NCBI GenBank assembly: GCA_020055645.1
Contig: CM034546.1
Coordinates: forward strand, 50,964,001 to 51,028,000
Length of the DNA stretch: 64,000 nucleotides
Direction of reading: 5' to 3'
Source of the DNA: Tomocerus qinae
Taxonomy: Eukaryota > Arthropoda > Collembola > Entomobryomorpha > Tomoceridae
A program made the position numbers and the translations under genes. Under the pieces are notes generated by a model that saw only the letters and a program-made list of their open reading frames with translations, was not told the origin of the DNA and ran no database searches. Below, piece after piece: positions 1 through 48,108 of this stretch; position 1 is the first letter of the stretch, and every line of letters begins with the position of its first letter.

Positions 1-347
1 AGGAAGGATTTTTAACTCTTTGGAAGGAGCAAGAAGAGTACTACCAATGTCTTAATTCCAAAATAGGCTGTGCAAATAATTTGAAGGACTTATCAGATTC
101 GGCCGTCAGCATCAACTTATTTATGAAGATTCATGCAATTTTCATTTTATGTGGATATTTACTTATTGGTGCTTTACTCGTACTGTTTGTGGAAGTGGTT
201 TGGGCTAAAATTAATTTGTTTCGTTTGCAAATTCTGTTTCAAAATTTGTTTCGTACATTAATTAAAACAATAAATATAATAACACATTTTGGATTTATTC
301 TATCTACAATATGCAATGATATGAGAATGAAATTTTGCAAAAACTGA
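1..347 (+). CDS. C-terminal end of an ionotropic-receptor-like chemoreceptor (cut by the window edge)
   Basis: The reading frame is open from base 3 to the stop at 345-347 and continues off the left edge, so the start is not in the window. The visible part has an extracellular stretch (LWKEQEEYYQCLN), then a hydrophobic helix (AIFILCGYLLIGALLVLFVE), then a short basic cytoplasmic tail. It matches the last 100 residues of the complete receptor at 57042-59015 in order and in residues: WKEQ, a Met-Lys-Ile before the helix, and the core CGYLL. In the IR/iGluR fold this helix is the last transmembrane segment, after the S2 half of the ligand-binding domain. It is therefore the end of an intronless, divergent IR; its ligand cannot be inferred. 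Confidence 0.72.
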   Translation, partial: EGFLTLWKEQEEYYQCLNSKIGCANNLKDLSDSAVSINLFMKIHAIFILCGYLLIGALLVLFVEVVWAKINLFRLQILFQNLFRTLIKTINIITHFGFILSTICNDMRMKFCKN

Positions 348-791
348 TGAAAACACAACGACTATAAATAACCAAACCACTATCTAGTTAGTGTAGTAAT
401 CCTCGCCATGTAGTGTGGCAATCCTAGCCAGAAAATAAACACAAAGTAGTTATTATATTATATGTATGTGTATGTATGTTTTACTATTATAATAGTTATA
501 TTAAATATGCATTTACTGGTAGGTAAAATCGTTTTCCTTAGTCAATGGGTTTGGAAAAGTATAAAGACGATCAACATGGCAAAAGCTATAATATATAAAA
601 TTACACGCTTCCTAAATTAGTTAATTTAAAACTGGACCACATCAATTATTAGTGTAGGAATGGATATGTATTTGAAATGTACAGATGCAAAGAATGACCT
701 AGATATACAAATGTCAATGTATTACTTTCACGGCTAACTACACTTGTATCTTTTCAATTTTACGATTCAATAAAATCATTTGTTATACATG
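348..791. other. Intergenic, no gene seen
   Basis: AT-rich spacer between the receptor fragment and the BEL/Pao element. A possible polyadenylation signal AATAAA is at 434-439, 87 bases after the stop codon. Nothing else is recognisable. Confidence 0.5.
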
Positions 792-1201
792 TGTACGATG
801 TAGAATAGCATAGAGTACATAATATTATTGTTTATCATTGAGTCTAAATTTATGCTCATGCGTATTGTGTTTATGTTGCTCGAGGAGCCAAAGGAAAATC
901 CTTTGGAAAATCAGTTCTGCTTGAATTTGTCTGTGTGTCGTGTGTCAAATATTTCTTGTCGAAAATATAACTTAATTTTCAGTTTTATTTGCAGTAGTAA
1001 TTGCCAGTAGTTTACGACAATTTACTAACTGCATAATAATCATCAATTTGAAATAACTAAATTAATACTTAAATTAAAAATAGGTACACAAATACCAGTT
1101 TCACACGCATACACATAGCAGAGGCTCAATCATTTTCTCCTGTTTTGGACATTCCAAATTCAGGAAAACAAACCCGCAATCCTCAACCACACAAATCTAC
1201 A
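792..1201 (+). repeat. Left LTR of the BEL/Pao element
   Basis: 410 bases, TG...CA, nearly identical to 7249-7658. It should hold the promoter and the RNA start of the element. The 60-codon open frame inside it (828-1010) recurs in the other LTR and is not a gene. Confidence 0.93.
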
Positions 1202-1219
1202 TGGTCCTTAATTCGAGCC
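1202..1219 (+). promoter_or_regulatory. Primer-binding site of the BEL/Pao element
   Basis: The sequence TGGTCCTTAATTCGAGCC begins directly after the left LTR. TGG is the complement of a tRNA CCA end, as expected for minus-strand priming. I did not assign the tRNA. Confidence 0.65.
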
Positions 1220-1344
1220 AGATATAATATCTGAACTTTTAAGTGTTTTTATTGTGTTGAGGACAATTCAATAAATTGTGAAAATCGACTTGGAAGGTGC
1301 CGGAAGTCCCACAAGCAAGCCGTTTTCTCATAATTTCATCGTCA

Positions 1345-1495
1345 TCCGTCTGTCAAGCTTTTCATCGTCATCCGTCTGTCAAGCTTTTCTGGTGTCATCC
1401 GTCTGTCAAGCTTTTCTGGTCTCTCGTCTGTCAAGCTTTTCTGGTCTCTCGTCTGTCAAGCATTTCTGGTCTCTCGTCTGTCAAGATTTTCTGGA
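1345..1495 (+). repeat. Tandem repeat, about 25-bp unit, in the BEL/Pao 5' leader
   Basis: Six or so imperfect copies of a unit containing CGTCTGTCAAGCTTTTCTGG lie between the primer-binding site and gag. Open frames crossing it are repeat artefacts. Confidence 0.85.
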
Positions 1496-1611
1496 CCTGG
1501 AGGAAGGAGCCGAGGTGAAAATCTCAAGTCGTTTATCCTCCATCTTGTCGTCCCTCAAGTCACCGGTTAGCTGTCAACATTTGTCAAGATATTCCTTGTC
1601 AACAAAAATTT

Positions 1612-1803
1612 GGATTAGCTGTTTCTTTGGATTGGCTGTTTCTTTGGATTATCTGTTTCTTTGGATTAGCTGTTTCTTTGGATTAGCTGTTTCTTTGGAT
1701 TGGCTGTTTCTTTGGATTATCTGTTTCTTTGGATTAGCTGTTTCTTTGGATTAGCTGTTTCTTTGGATTGGCTGTTTCTTTGGATTATCTGTTTCTTTGG
1801 ATA
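1612..1803 (+). repeat. Tandem repeat, 18-bp unit, in the BEL/Pao 5' leader
   Basis: Ten or so copies of TTAGCTGTTTCTTTGGAT, with TTGG and TTAT variants at the start of the unit. Because the unit is a multiple of three it reads as an open frame, but no protein is expected. Confidence 0.88.
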
Positions 1804-1990
1804 ATACGTCGTGGGATCTTGTTCCGGTAGGGTAAGTTGACCAAATTAAAAAATAATCACAATAAAAAGCATTTTGTTTTTGATCTGGTCGACCGCATAC
1901 TAATCGAAAAATCAAGTTTCTTTTCCTGTGACATTGCAAGCAAGAAAAGTCAAGAGAAGCAATCAAAAGAATTCAAAATAAAAGTACAAA

Positions 1991-2686
1991 ATGGACGTCG
2001 TATTGAGAAACTTGCGAGCCCTCAAGTCAGATGTTCGTCGCATCGAAAATTCTTTAGCTGCTTATGATGTTACCAAGCCTCTTCTGAAATCGAAAATTGA
2101 GTCTTTTGAAAAAGAAATTCAGCAATTAAAGCAAGAAGCAAAGAATTTATGGCGAAAATACAGTGCCGAAGCTACCACTGATGCCGAATTTGAAGCAAAG
2201 GAGCCTGAATTTGTTGCAGTGCAAGAGAAGCTTCAAGATTTTTCTGAAAGATTATCAGAAATGAAAGCTACATTTTCTACTCCGCCAGTTGCAGAAAAAA
2301 CAGTAGGAAGTGACGAAATAAAGCTTCCGAAATTAGAAATGCCGAAGTTCAGCGGGGAATCGCAAGATTGGCTCAGTTTTCAAGATTTGTTTTTGACATC
2401 AGTCCACAATAACAAGAAATTATCTGGAGCTCAGAAACTCCAATACTTGAAGGGATTGTTGAAGGATGAACCTGCAAAATTACTGCATCACATCCCAATA
2501 ACCGATCTCAATTATGATCAAGCCTGGACTTTGCTAAAGTCCAGATACGAAAATAGAAGAGAGATAATAAAGTCACATTTGGATCGTCTTTTATCTCTCC
2601 CTACTCTTCAACAGGAGAATCCTGTCAATTTAAGAAAAATCGGCGATGCCACCAATGTGTTCAAGCATTGGACATTCTTAAAATAA
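1991..2686 (+). CDS. BEL/Pao gag, N-terminal part (frame breaks near 2657)
   Basis: 231 codons. The start at 1991 follows the leader and opens a coiled-coil-like charged region (residues 1-100) followed by the capsid-like segment of BEL/Pao gag proteins, with the motif LPKLEMPKFSGE and a later SGAQKLQYLKGLL. At the end, around TNVFKHW, the frame is lost; the matching continuation is in the next frame from about 2659. Gag packages the element RNA into particles in the cytoplasm. A single missing base, in the genome or in the assembly, explains the break. Confidence 0.85.
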   Translation: MDVVLRNLRALKSDVRRIENSLAAYDVTKPLLKSKIESFEKEIQQLKQEAKNLWRKYSAEATTDAEFEAKEPEFVAVQEKLQDFSERLSEMKATFSTPPVAEKTVGSDEIKLPKLEMPKFSGESQDWLSFQDLFLTSVHNNKKLSGAQKLQYLKGLLKDEPAKLLHHIPITDLNYDQAWTLLKSRYENRREIIKSHLDRLLSLPTLQQENPVNLRKIGDATNVFKHWTFLK

Positions 2687-4980
2687 ATCCTGAGCAAGCA
2701 AGGGATTCAATTATCATCCATGTGATAACCAAGAAACTAGACGGAGAATCCAGACTGGAGTGGGAAAAATCCCTGAAGCCTGACTCTCTCCCAACAATTA
2801 AAGAATTCACGGAATTCATCGTGCAACAAGCAAGAGTTACTGCTGCAGCTAGTGTCAAGACAAAGAATACGACAGTTAGCAAACCCAAAGAAAATAGTGA
2901 TAGCAAATTCACTACAACTGTACACTATGGTACGAAAAATGAAGATTCGCAAAATTGCAGACTTTGCCAAAAATCAAAACATTATCTAAATCATTGTGAT
3001 GACTACAAAAGGATGTCTCGACAGGAAAAAGCAGACTATCTGAAGAAAAACAATAGATGCTTTAATTGTCTTGAGTTCGGCCACAGAAGTTCGGAATGCA
3101 AATCAAAATATTCATGCAGAAAGTGCGATGAACGTCATCACACAAGCATTCGTGTCAACAAGGATAATCATACGAAGAAATTTTCTGAAGAAGTTGTGCA
3201 AAAGCCCCCTGAAAGAAAATCTGAAGAGAATTCATCAACTAGCTATCTTAGCAGCCTCGTTGGAAGTCGTGGAGTTTCTCACACTCTACTCGCAACAGCT
3301 TTAGTCAAAGTAGAAAACAGCAAAAAGGAATCTATCGTCTGTAGAGCCCTATTGGATAATGGGTCACAGACTAGTTTTATCTCAAAGAAGTTAGCAACAA
3401 AATTGGGATTAAAACTAAAACCATCGTCTCTCCCTATTTCTGGATTAGGAGGAACATCAATCAACACTGAAAAATATCAAGTCAATTTGGATTTTGGATC
3501 GATCTACAATTCAGAAAAGATATTTCGTGTCCAAGCTCAAGTTATGTCAAATGTAGCGGGAACTCATCCATCATTCAAGATTGGCTATGATAATTGGAGC
3601 CACATCAAGGGACTTCAATTAGCAGATCCGAAATTCCACGAGCCAGGAAATATAGATATTCTTCTTGGGGGAGATATCTATGAAGATTTAGTCAAGATTA
3701 AAAAAAGAAAAGGCCCGGAGGGTACTCCCTACGCTCGTGATACTGTTTTGGGCTGGATTTTGGTCGGTGCACATGATCAAGGATTTCCCCTAATGCAAAC
3801 AACAGTATATCACTCAGCTTGTTCGTTGAACGAAAATCTGAATCGTTTTTGGGAATTAGAAAGTATTCCTGAAAATAAACTACTAACAAAAGAAGATAAA
3901 ATCTGCGAAGATCATTTCGCTGCTACGCACTCCCGTGATACAGATGGAAGATATATTGTAAGACTTCCATTCAAGGAAAATCGAAAAAGTATCGGAGAAT
4001 CAAGATATTTAGCTTTGAAACGTCTGCATGGAATGGAACGTCGTTTTCAAAATCAACCTGAAAAACTGAAAGAATATAACGATATCATTCAAGAATATCT
4101 CGACATGGGACATATGGAGAAAGTACCAGCTACCGAACTTTCACCCAAGAAAGAAGTATACTATTTGCCTCATCACGCTGTCTACAAACCGTCTAGTACT
4201 ACTACTAAGGTTCGCGTAGTATTCGACGCATCAGCTAAGTCAGCATCAGGAGCTTCTCTCAATGAAACTCTGCTCACCGGCCCAAGATTGCAAGATGATC
4301 TCGTCGCAATCTTAATGAGATTCAGACAGCACAAGATTGTACTTGTCGGTGACATAGCCAAAATGTACCGACAAGTGAAAATGAATAAGGAGGACACAGA
4401 TTATCAGCGGATAGTCTGGAGGAAAAATCTTGAAGACCCTGTCGAAGATTACAGATTGACTACTGTCACATTCGGTACGGCATCTGCTCCCTACCAGGCT
4501 ATCAAAGCTGTACAGCAATTAGCAGAAGATGAGAAACAAAAATACCCTGAAGCGTCAGAAATAATCAAAAGGGATTTGTATGTCGATGATCTTATGTCTG
4601 GATCATCCACTATCGAAAATGCTCTGAAACTTCAAGAAGATCTCATTAAGATATTAAATCTCGGAGGATTTCAGCTAAGGAAGTGGTCCTCAAATTCTAC
4701 TGAAATTCTTGAAGCTGTTTCTCCGGAAATGCGAGAAACAAAATTACCCATGAAAATAGATGTGGATAATTCAATCAAGACTCTTGGTTTAATTTGGAGC
4801 CCCACCACAGATCAATTCTCATTCACTGTGAATATATCAAGTAATGAAAACTTAACGAAAAGAAAAGTGCTTTCCGAAATGGCAAAAATATTTGATCCGT
4901 TAGGTCTGCTCTCACCTGTTACTCTTCAAAGCAAAAATGTTCATTCAAAATCTTTGGAAATCGAATCTGGATTGGGATGA
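2659..4980 (+). CDS. BEL/Pao pol, first part: gag remainder, zinc knuckle, protease, reverse transcriptase
   Basis: Open frame of about 770 codons, counted here from the TTG at 2668. It continues gag, then has a CCHC zinc knuckle (C131, C134, H139, C144), an aspartic-protease active site [10 protein letters not shown] with the aspartate at residue 230, and the reverse transcriptase, with [11 protein letters not shown] in the palm and the catalytic box YVDDL at residues 638-642. The end, with [10 protein letters not shown], is typical of the region after the BEL/Pao RT thumb. The frame is then lost in an A-run near 4932 and picked up by the next frame. As read, the catalytic residues of protease and RT are present. 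Confidence 0.9.
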   Translation, partial: VQALDILKINPEQARDSIIIHVITKKLDGESRLEWEKSLKPDSLPTIKEFTEFIVQQARVTAAASVKTKNTTVSKPKENSDSKFTTTVHYGTKNEDSQNCRLCQKSKHYLNHCDDYKRMSRQEKADYLKKNNRCFNCLEFGHRSSECKSKYSCRKCDERHHTSIRVNKDNHTKKFSEEVVQKPPERKSEENSSTSYLSSLVGSRGVSHTLLATALVKVENSKKESIVCRALLDNGSQTSFISKKLATKLGLKLKPSSLPISGLGGTSINTEKYQVNLDFGSIYNSEKIFRVQAQVMSNVAGTHPSFKIGYDNWSHIKGLQLADPKFHEPGNIDILLGGDIYEDLVKIKKRKGPEGTPYARDTVLGWILVGAHDQGFPLMQTTVYHSACSLNENLNRFWELESIPENKLLTKEDKICEDHFAATHSRDTDGRYIVRLPFKENRKSIGESRYLALKRLHGMERRFQNQPEKLKEYNDIIQEYLDMGHMEKVPATELSPKKEVYYLPHHAVYKPSSTTTKVRVVFDASAKSASGASLNETLLTGPRLQDDLVAILMRFRQHKIVLVGDIAKMYRQVKMNKEDTDYQRIVWRKNLEDPVEDYRLTTVTFGTASAPYQAIKAVQQLAEDEKQKYPEASEIIKRDLYVDDLMSGSSTIENALKLQEDLIKILNLGGFQLRKWSSNSTEILEAVSPEMRETKLPMKIDVDNSIKTLGLIWSPTTDQFSFTVNISSNENLTKRKVLSEMAKIFDPLGLLSPVTLQSKNVHSKSLEIESGLG

Positions 4981-6901
4981 TCAACTAAATGACGACGATA
5001 AAGAGTATTGGAAAAGTTATGTTGAAGAACTCCCTAAAATTGAAAGTATCAAGATCCCAAGATTTTATGGAATGGAATCAGAAAGCTGCGTTGAATTATT
5101 GGGATTCTGCGATGCTTCTGAAAAAGCTTATGCCGCATGTGTCTACTTGAAATCGACGGACAAAAATGAAAATATTATTACAACTCTCGTGGCAGCTAAA
5201 ACTAAAATAGCACCAGTGAAAAAAGTCACTTTGGCAAGATTGGAATTGTGCGGTGCTGTTTTACTGTCAAGATTGATGAAATCTATTCGTTCAGCACTCA
5301 CAATTAGAATTGAGAAAATTTCCGCCTGGACTGATTCAACAATTGTGTTGGGATGGATTGGATCTTCTTCACAGAGATGGAAGACTTTCGTTTCTCATCG
5401 TGTGGCGGAAATACAGGAAACTCTTCCAATTGAAAATTGGTGTCACATCGCCGGTCAAGATAATCCCGCCGACTGCGCTTCAAGAGGAATCCGCCCATCA
5501 GAACTGGAAAGTCATGCTCTGTGGTGGCATGGACCACAACATTTACAAATAAAAGATATGGATTTTCCTGATAGCCAAGATTTGCTCTCTGAAGAGAAAA
5601 CCGTTACAAAAAATGTATTCTTGGTTCAGAAAGTTGCTGGGGAAGATAGGCCGAGGACATTATTGTTCAAGATATCCTCGTGGGAAAAAGTTCAGCGGAT
5701 ATTTGCATTCATGTTGAGATTTCTGCACAATGCAAGATATCTGAATGAAAAACGAAGTGGAGTCTTTTCTGTATTTGAACTGAATGAAGCTGTCAAGTAT
5801 ATTGTTAAAAAAGCTCAGTCTGAAGAATTCAAGACAGAATTGGAGAATATGAAGCAGAAAAAACCCTTACCAAAGAACAAAGAAAAAATTCGAAGTTTGA
5901 ATCCGTTCATCGACCAAGATGGAATTATGCGAGTAGGAGGAAGATTGTTCAACGCCAATGTCAGTTTTGACAAAAAACATCCTATGCTACTGCCGAAAAA
6001 CCATCCAGTCACTGAAATGATAATTCGATATTATCATACTAAACTTTTGCATGGAGGATCTCAACTGCTATTTTCTGATTTGGAAGAAAAATTCTGGATA
6101 CCATCAGGACGAGATGTAGTCCGAAAAATAATTCGAAGATGTGTGACTTGCGTCCGACTGAGAGCTGAGACAGCTCAACAAATGATGGGAAATTTACCCC
6201 AAGCAAGAGTAAATCCTTCAAGACCCTTTCTGCACGCTGGCGTGGATTTTGCGGGCCCCTTCACACTAAAAAATGCAAGAGGAAGAAACCCTATCAACTA
6301 CAAAGCTTATGTGGCTCTATTTATCTGTATGTCAACTCGTGCCATACATCTGGAACCAGTTAGCGATTTAACGACTGAAACTTTCTTGCAAACGCTAAAA
6401 AGATTTGTGTCTACTCGTGGAAAACCTGCTGAAATGTACTCGGACTGTGGTACAAACTTCATTGGCGCTGATCGTGAGCTGAAGTCTTGGCTGAAGATAT
6501 TCAATGAAGAAAACAGTCAGAATATTATTAAAATGCATACTGTCAAGGAGGGAATAACCTGGAAGTTTAATGCACCTACCGGGGCTCATTTTGGAGGATT
6601 ATGGGAAGCTGGGGTGAAATCCATGAAATTTCACCTGAAAAGAGTCATTGGATTACAACTGCTGAACTTTGAAGAGCTGCTGACTATTTTAAAACAAATC
6701 GAGGCTTGCTTAAATTCTCGTCCTCTATGTCCTTTGTCTACAGATCCTAATGATGATGCTGCTTTGACACCTGGACATTTTCTAATCGGATCGGCTTTAA
6801 CAGCCATACCAGAACCTAATTTAACCAGTCTGCAACCGTTTGTCACGCTGGCAGCTGGTTCAGAAGATGTTCCAGCAGTTTTGGAAACGTTGGAGCGGTG
6901 A
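4937..6901 (+). CDS. BEL/Pao pol, second part: RNase H region and integrase
   Basis: Open frame of 654 codons continuing pol after the break at about 4932. The first 200 residues are the RNase H-like region ([27 protein letters not shown]). The integrase has its zinc domain H367, H372, C402, C405 and the catalytic triad D437 (GVDFAGPF), D503 (YSDCGTNF) and E557 (GGLWEAG). The last 20 residues before the stop at 6901 are out of frame: the expected segment starting LSRWQLVQ is in the next frame from 6840. Integrase inserts the DNA copy into the host genome. Confidence 0.9.
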   Translation: MFIQNLWKSNLDWDDQLNDDDKEYWKSYVEELPKIESIKIPRFYGMESESCVELLGFCDASEKAYAACVYLKSTDKNENIITTLVAAKTKIAPVKKVTLARLELCGAVLLSRLMKSIRSALTIRIEKISAWTDSTIVLGWIGSSSQRWKTFVSHRVAEIQETLPIENWCHIAGQDNPADCASRGIRPSELESHALWWHGPQHLQIKDMDFPDSQDLLSEEKTVTKNVFLVQKVAGEDRPRTLLFKISSWEKVQRIFAFMLRFLHNARYLNEKRSGVFSVFELNEAVKYIVKKAQSEEFKTELENMKQKKPLPKNKEKIRSLNPFIDQDGIMRVGGRLFNANVSFDKKHPMLLPKNHPVTEMIIRYYHTKLLHGGSQLLFSDLEEKFWIPSGRDVVRKIIRRCVTCVRLRAETAQQMMGNLPQARVNPSRPFLHAGVDFAGPFTLKNARGRNPINYKAYVALFICMSTRAIHLEPVSDLTTETFLQTLKRFVSTRGKPAEMYSDCGTNFIGADRELKSWLKIFNEENSQNIIKMHTVKEGITWKFNAPTGAHFGGLWEAGVKSMKFHLKRVIGLQLLNFEELLTILKQIEACLNSRPLCPLSTDPNDDAALTPGHFLIGSALTAIPEPNLTSLQPFVTLAAGSEDVPAVLETLER

Positions 6902-7136
6902 GCATCTTTCCAGACTCCAACAAAGACCAAAGTGGCTTGCTGAGAAACCGAATCTTGGAATTGGAAATTTAGTGCTTATCAAGGATGATCAGCTACCGCC
7001 CTTGCATTGGAAAATGGGTCGAATCACGGAAGTCTTTCCAGGAAATGACGGATGCGTTCGTGTGGTGAATGTCAAGACCTCAGATGGAATCTTGAAGCGC
7101 CCTATCATCAAATTGTGCCTTCTACCAATTGATTAA
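6840..7136 (+). CDS. BEL/Pao pol, C-terminal end of the integrase region
   Basis: 98 codons in the third frame, starting LSRWQLVQ (the first codon is TTG) and ending at 7134-7136. It carries the usual BEL/Pao C-terminal block: [31 protein letters not shown] and a final GRITEVFPG strand. It is the continuation of the 4937-6901 frame after a one- or two-base shift near 6835, not an independent gene. Confidence 0.88.
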   Translation: MSRWQLVQKMFQQFWKRWSGEHLSRLQQRPKWLAEKPNLGIGNLVLIKDDQLPPLHWKMGRITEVFPGNDGCVRVVNVKTSDGILKRPIIKLCLLPID

Positions 7137-7234
7137 TGTCATATATTATGATTTGAATTCAGTATATTATAATGATTGTAATGTTTAGCTAAAAATTCAA
7201 TTTAAATGTTAAGAATTTGAAATATGGGTATTTC

Positions 7235-7248
7235 AAAGGCCCGGAGAA
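7235..7248 (+). other. Polypurine tract of the BEL/Pao element
   Basis: AAAGGCCCGGAGAA lies directly before the right LTR. It is the expected plus-strand primer position, though three Cs interrupt the purines. Confidence 0.6.
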
Positions 7249-7658
7249 TGTACGATGTAGAATAGCATAGAGTACATAATATTATTGTTTATCATTGAGT
7301 CTAAATTTATGCTCATGCGTATTGTGTTTATGTTGCTCGAGGAGCCAAAGGAAAATCCTTTGGAAAATCAGTTCTGCTTGAATTTGTCTGTGTGTCGTGT
7401 GTCAAATATTTCTTGTCGAAAATATAACTTAATTTTCAGTTTTATTTGCAGTAGTAATTGCCAGTAGTTTACGACAATTTACTAACTGCATAATAATCAT
7501 CAATTTGAAATAACTAAATTAATACTTAAATTAAAAATAGGTACACAAATACCAGTTTCACACGCATACACATAGCAGAGGCTCAATCATTTTCTCCTGT
7601 TTTGGACATTTTAAATTCAGGAAAACAAACCCGCAATCCTCAACCACACAAATCTACA
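7249..7658 (+). repeat. Right LTR of the BEL/Pao element
   Basis: 410 bases, same length as the left LTR and identical apart from two adjacent bases at 7610-7611. The target duplication ACATG follows at 7659-7663. Confidence 0.93.
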
Positions 7659-7663
7659 ACATG

Positions 7664-8271
7664 TGTTCTTATTTAAACATATTTTTCATATCTACATTTC
7701 CAAATTATATATTATTGAGATACACTCCGGTCATTTTATGCAGTAAATAATTAAAAGTAGCAGTAGTAGGTACGATGAAATACGTCAAAGGTATTGCATT
7801 TCATGTACCTAAAATATATTGAGGCTACCCGCCTACCCTCAGTTTATGTACCAAATTAAACATTAAGGACAGCTATCTGCCAATATCTAGTGAATAGCTA
7901 AAAGAGATAAAGTTTCCTATATATTTATACACACTATAGTGGCAATTTATGTAGGATAATGTATATCCCAAAAGATACGGATATCAGAAAGAAGGAAGAG
8001 TTTCCTTCACCCGGAACTGTCAAATTTGAAGTCAAGGTTTCTAGGTTAATGTTTGCTCATTTGCAATGCGGACTTCCGTTAATAAAGAGTATATAAAAGA
8101 CAATTTTTCCGGAACAAATTTCAAACACTATAGTCGTTAAATTATTATACAATTATAATATTTCTCTATGACATTCTCACTATAGGTTAAATTAGGAATC
8201 GAAACTGAAATTAAATATCAATTTGTAATTAATTTGAAGTTTGAAGATTTCAGACATCGTTTGTTTTTTAT
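7664..8271 (+). promoter_or_regulatory. Upstream region of the broken receptor gene, with a candidate TATA box
   Basis: No coding sequence seen. A TATATAAAAG-type box lies at about 8090-8099, roughly 175 bases before the ATG at 8272, in the right place for a promoter with a long leader. This is suggestive only, because such AT-rich motifs are common here. Confidence 0.35.
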
Positions 8272-9840
8272 TTGGAAATGGAGCATATATATTATATAGT
8301 TTTGTTTTTTATTGGAACATATTTTCAACAAGTAAATCTCCATTTGAGCAATCCTGTAATTAAGCTAGCAAAAGAATTGTACGAATTTGTAGATTATTGT
8401 TATCCACATTTTATTATTTTGAAAGGCAACCAACTAGAGTTGGAACTAATGTATGAGTTAACAAATACCTTAAAACTTCCTTTAGCATTTTCAAACATAG
8501 ATTCTCTGAAATCTCGTTTATCCTTGGAAAGAGAGTGTTACTATGGTGGTTACTGTTAAGGTCTCAATGGTATAAAACGCGGATTTCCCATTATGGACTC
8601 AGAGGAAACCGAAAATTTTAATCGTTTTAGTTACCTTAGTGTTAATCAACTTTCTTTTAACTGTTTAATACATATAATATTGCTTCCAGACTTTGTTGAA
8701 AAGTTGGAAATTATAATTGCTGATGCATTAATATTTCCAAATTGGTTTGGTTCATTGCAGCAATCTACACCTTGCATGTTCTCTTTGCATTTTGTTTTGA
8801 AGACCACGTCTGAAAGGAACGACTTCATAAAGTTCCTCAACGACTACAATTATTATCCTCCAAATGCAGGAAATGGTATGTACAAAGGGAAAGGAGTTTT
8901 TAAATACACTCTATCTTTTATGGATGTAGATGGACTTTGGTTTATCTGTCCACAGTGCAACAGAAATCTATTATCTTACTTTCCATACATGGAAAATAAG
9001 GATACAATAATCAAAGTCAATCCGATGAAAGACATAGAAATTCAGCGAATGGAAATTCTTTCTAAAAAAGTGGATTTCATTGCGACATTCTTTGACAAAA
9101 ATTATTTTTATGGAAACAATAAATATTGTGGGAGTCCAATAAACAGATTGACTATGGCAAATCATGCTTCATTCTTGACTCCAGAAGTTGATATAAAAAT
9201 GACACTTCTATCTCTGATTTTCAAAACAAATTCCAACACCACGATATCAAATACAGATCCCAGTATTATTATAGGATCAGAGTGCTTTCCTCGTAGACTT
9301 CCTAAAGCAGGTTTCGTTATATCCTTCCGCGAAGAAACATTTCCTATTGCATGGATCGAAACTGAAGAAACTCCTTCAAATTTCATTGTTACTAAAACAG
9401 AAGGGTATTCCTTTTATTCATGTACAGTATTAACAGAAAAATTGTCCTTTTATGGATTTATATTTATACAGCATTACGAGTTGTCCGCGTGGCTCGTTTC
9501 CATATCTGTCTTTACTATTTGCTGTATATTCGACCATGTTGTCCTGTACTTCAAAAAAATCAAGAATATTCCATTTGTGAAGATTTGCTACGCATATTTA
9601 CTCGATATCAGTAATGACATCCCCAGTAAATATCAACAAGGAAAATTGAATTGGTTTCGATTGTTTTCTGGTCCATTTCTTTTGATGGGTGTCGTTCTTA
9701 CAAATGCCTACAAAAGAATTGTCATCATTGATTTAACTGCTCCTCGGGCGGTTACCCATGTTGAAAGCATGCTTAAAGTTTTCCGAATCGAATCCCCGTC
9801 TCTTTTCATCAGGCTCAGGAAAATTTCTTCAGGAAATTAA
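8272..9840 (+). pseudogene. Ionotropic-receptor-like chemoreceptor interrupted by an in-frame stop
   Basis: Two open stretches, 8272-8559 and 8593-9840, lie in the same frame and are separated only by a TAA at 8557-8559; the codons between are open. The N-terminus has a hydrophobic leader (YYIVLFFIGTYF). The second part has a long extracellular domain, a helix (LSAWLVSISVFTICCIFDHV) and a second one (LFSGPFLLMGVVLTNAY) followed by IVIIDLTAP. That segment aligns with the helix-plus-IIAPP segment of the receptor at 57042-59015, which supports an IR-type topology. The third transmembrane helix is missing from this frame. A stop at 9838-9840 and a possible continuation in another frame point to a degraded receptor, unless the sequence has base errors. 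Intronless. Confidence 0.62.
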
Positions 9841-9842
9841 GT

Positions 9843-10079
9843 ATGAGTGAGAAGGGTTCACTTCTGGAAATATTTAAACCGACTGCAATACTAAAACCCG
9901 TTTGCAAAGAAGAGAAAATTTGTTCTTTTTCATTTCTTTCCCTACGTTCAATACATCTGTCGCATATTGTCCTCAATTTAAAGATGTATTTTCAGAAATC
10001 GGATTTACCGTTTCCACTCATGAGTAACATATTTCATGAACCTTACCCACAAAGCTTGGTGGACTATTGTAGTGTTTAA
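9843..10079 (+). pseudogene. Possible frameshifted continuation of the broken receptor
   Basis: 78 open codons start two bases after the preceding stop, in another frame. The segment KSDLPFPLMSNIF has the flavour of the S2 half of an IR ligand-binding domain, but I cannot align it firmly. No last transmembrane helix follows before 10079, so if it belongs to the receptor the gene is also truncated at its 3' end. Confidence 0.3.
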
Positions 10080-11248
10080 TTATATAACCGTGCGAGTCAG
10101 TCATTTGTTTAAAAGAGAACTCTATATAATATTACCAAGCATTCAACATTAACTATTTTTAGTTAGTTTTAGGTTTTATTGCATAGCTTTCCTGCTTCGA
10201 ACACTCAAGCGTCACTTAAATACTTTAAATGTATTTAAAAGAGAGCATTACATTGCATAATATCACCAATAAAACATTAAACAATAACAATAACTAGTAA
10301 ATATATTATTTTAATTTTTCTAGTTTAGTGCATAGTATTCCTGCTTCAAACCCTAAAATGTTATTACAATATGAAATGTATACTACAATGCTGTGTATGT
10401 AATAATGGATATTATACTATAAACTATTAAGTCAGCATACAGGCAGACATTGGAATCGGCGATGACCTCCTGCAAAACTACTCTTTTAACTTCCTTAGAA
10501 TCACCATATGTAGCAAATAGACTAGACAACATTATAATATTATGATAGTAAATGTTATGCCAATGTAATGCTATGAGTTGCAAATTTTGTCAAGCATGTT
10601 TCAAAAGCGTTTTAAGGAGCTTTCTGTAAGACTTTATGAGAGGAGCAGTTATTAATGTACTTTTTTACTTGAATAGTTGTTTATATGGTAAGGATCTAGT
10701 TCTATTTATGAAAAAAATAATAATAGATAACAGGAAGAATTTTTTGAATTCAGTATTATTGTAGTATAATGCCTAAAATTCGTAGTACAGCTAGTGTAGT
10801 GGTATTCCCGGTATTATAATAACTACATGATGAAATAAGAATTCTCAATCCACAATTTATAATAGTTAACTAGTCTACTTTTCTATACGGGAAAGAGTTT
10901 GAAGGAAAACCATAACATTAAAATATATTTTATAACATTATGCCCTCATTTTCATAAAAACATGCAGTAAGTAATAAACAAACACTTAAAACATACTTTA
11001 TATGACCCCTAAGAGAGAACTGTCAATAACAACTTTAATCTGTATGTAATTCCATAGTTCTATATTCGTCCATAAACTAAGGCGTGAGTAACGACAATTA
11101 ATTTTGACATATGTTATTCTACACTACAAAGTATTTATTTAAATGTTTATCATTAACAAATACAGTTATTTTGCCACAGTGGAGTCCAAATAGGATAATA
11201 GTAGAAATCTAATATTTTCGCAAGTAATCATTTAGAAAGCCAGGAGTC
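10080..11248. other. Intergenic, no gene seen
   Basis: AT-rich spacer between the broken receptor and the start of the large receptor-kinase gene. It presumably contains that gene's promoter, but I see no convincing TATA box or initiator. A short direct repeat (TTTAGTTTAG...CATAG...TTCCTGCTTC) occurs near 10160-10200 and 10310-10350. Confidence 0.4.

Positions 11249-48108
<36,860 letters not shown>

Larger units (their letters stand above)
792..7658 (+). mobile_element. BEL/Pao-type LTR retrotransposon, complete ends, broken gag-pol
   Basis: Two 410-bp direct repeats start with TGTACGATG and end with TCTACA (TG...CA). They are flanked by the same 5 bases, ACATG, at 787-791 and 7659-7663, which marks a clean insertion. 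Order inside is LTR, primer-binding site, two tandem-repeat blocks, gag, zinc knuckle, aspartic protease, reverse transcriptase, RNase H region, integrase, polypurine tract, LTR; this is the BEL/Pao order and the protein motifs fit that superfamily. BEL/Pao elements normally encode one long gag-pol. Here it is broken into four overlapping frames (breaks near 2657, 4932 and 6835), so this copy as read cannot make the full polyprotein. The two LTRs differ at only two adjacent positions (1153-1154 against 7610-7611), which implies a recent insertion. Confidence 0.93.

Noticed and set aside
828..1010. 60-codon frame, repeated at 7285-7467
   Set aside because: Lies inside both LTRs of the BEL/Pao element, which explains the duplication.
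1278..1754. 158-codon frame with repeated Ser/Leu/Phe residues
   Set aside because: Spans two tandem-repeat blocks of the BEL/Pao leader; no domain.
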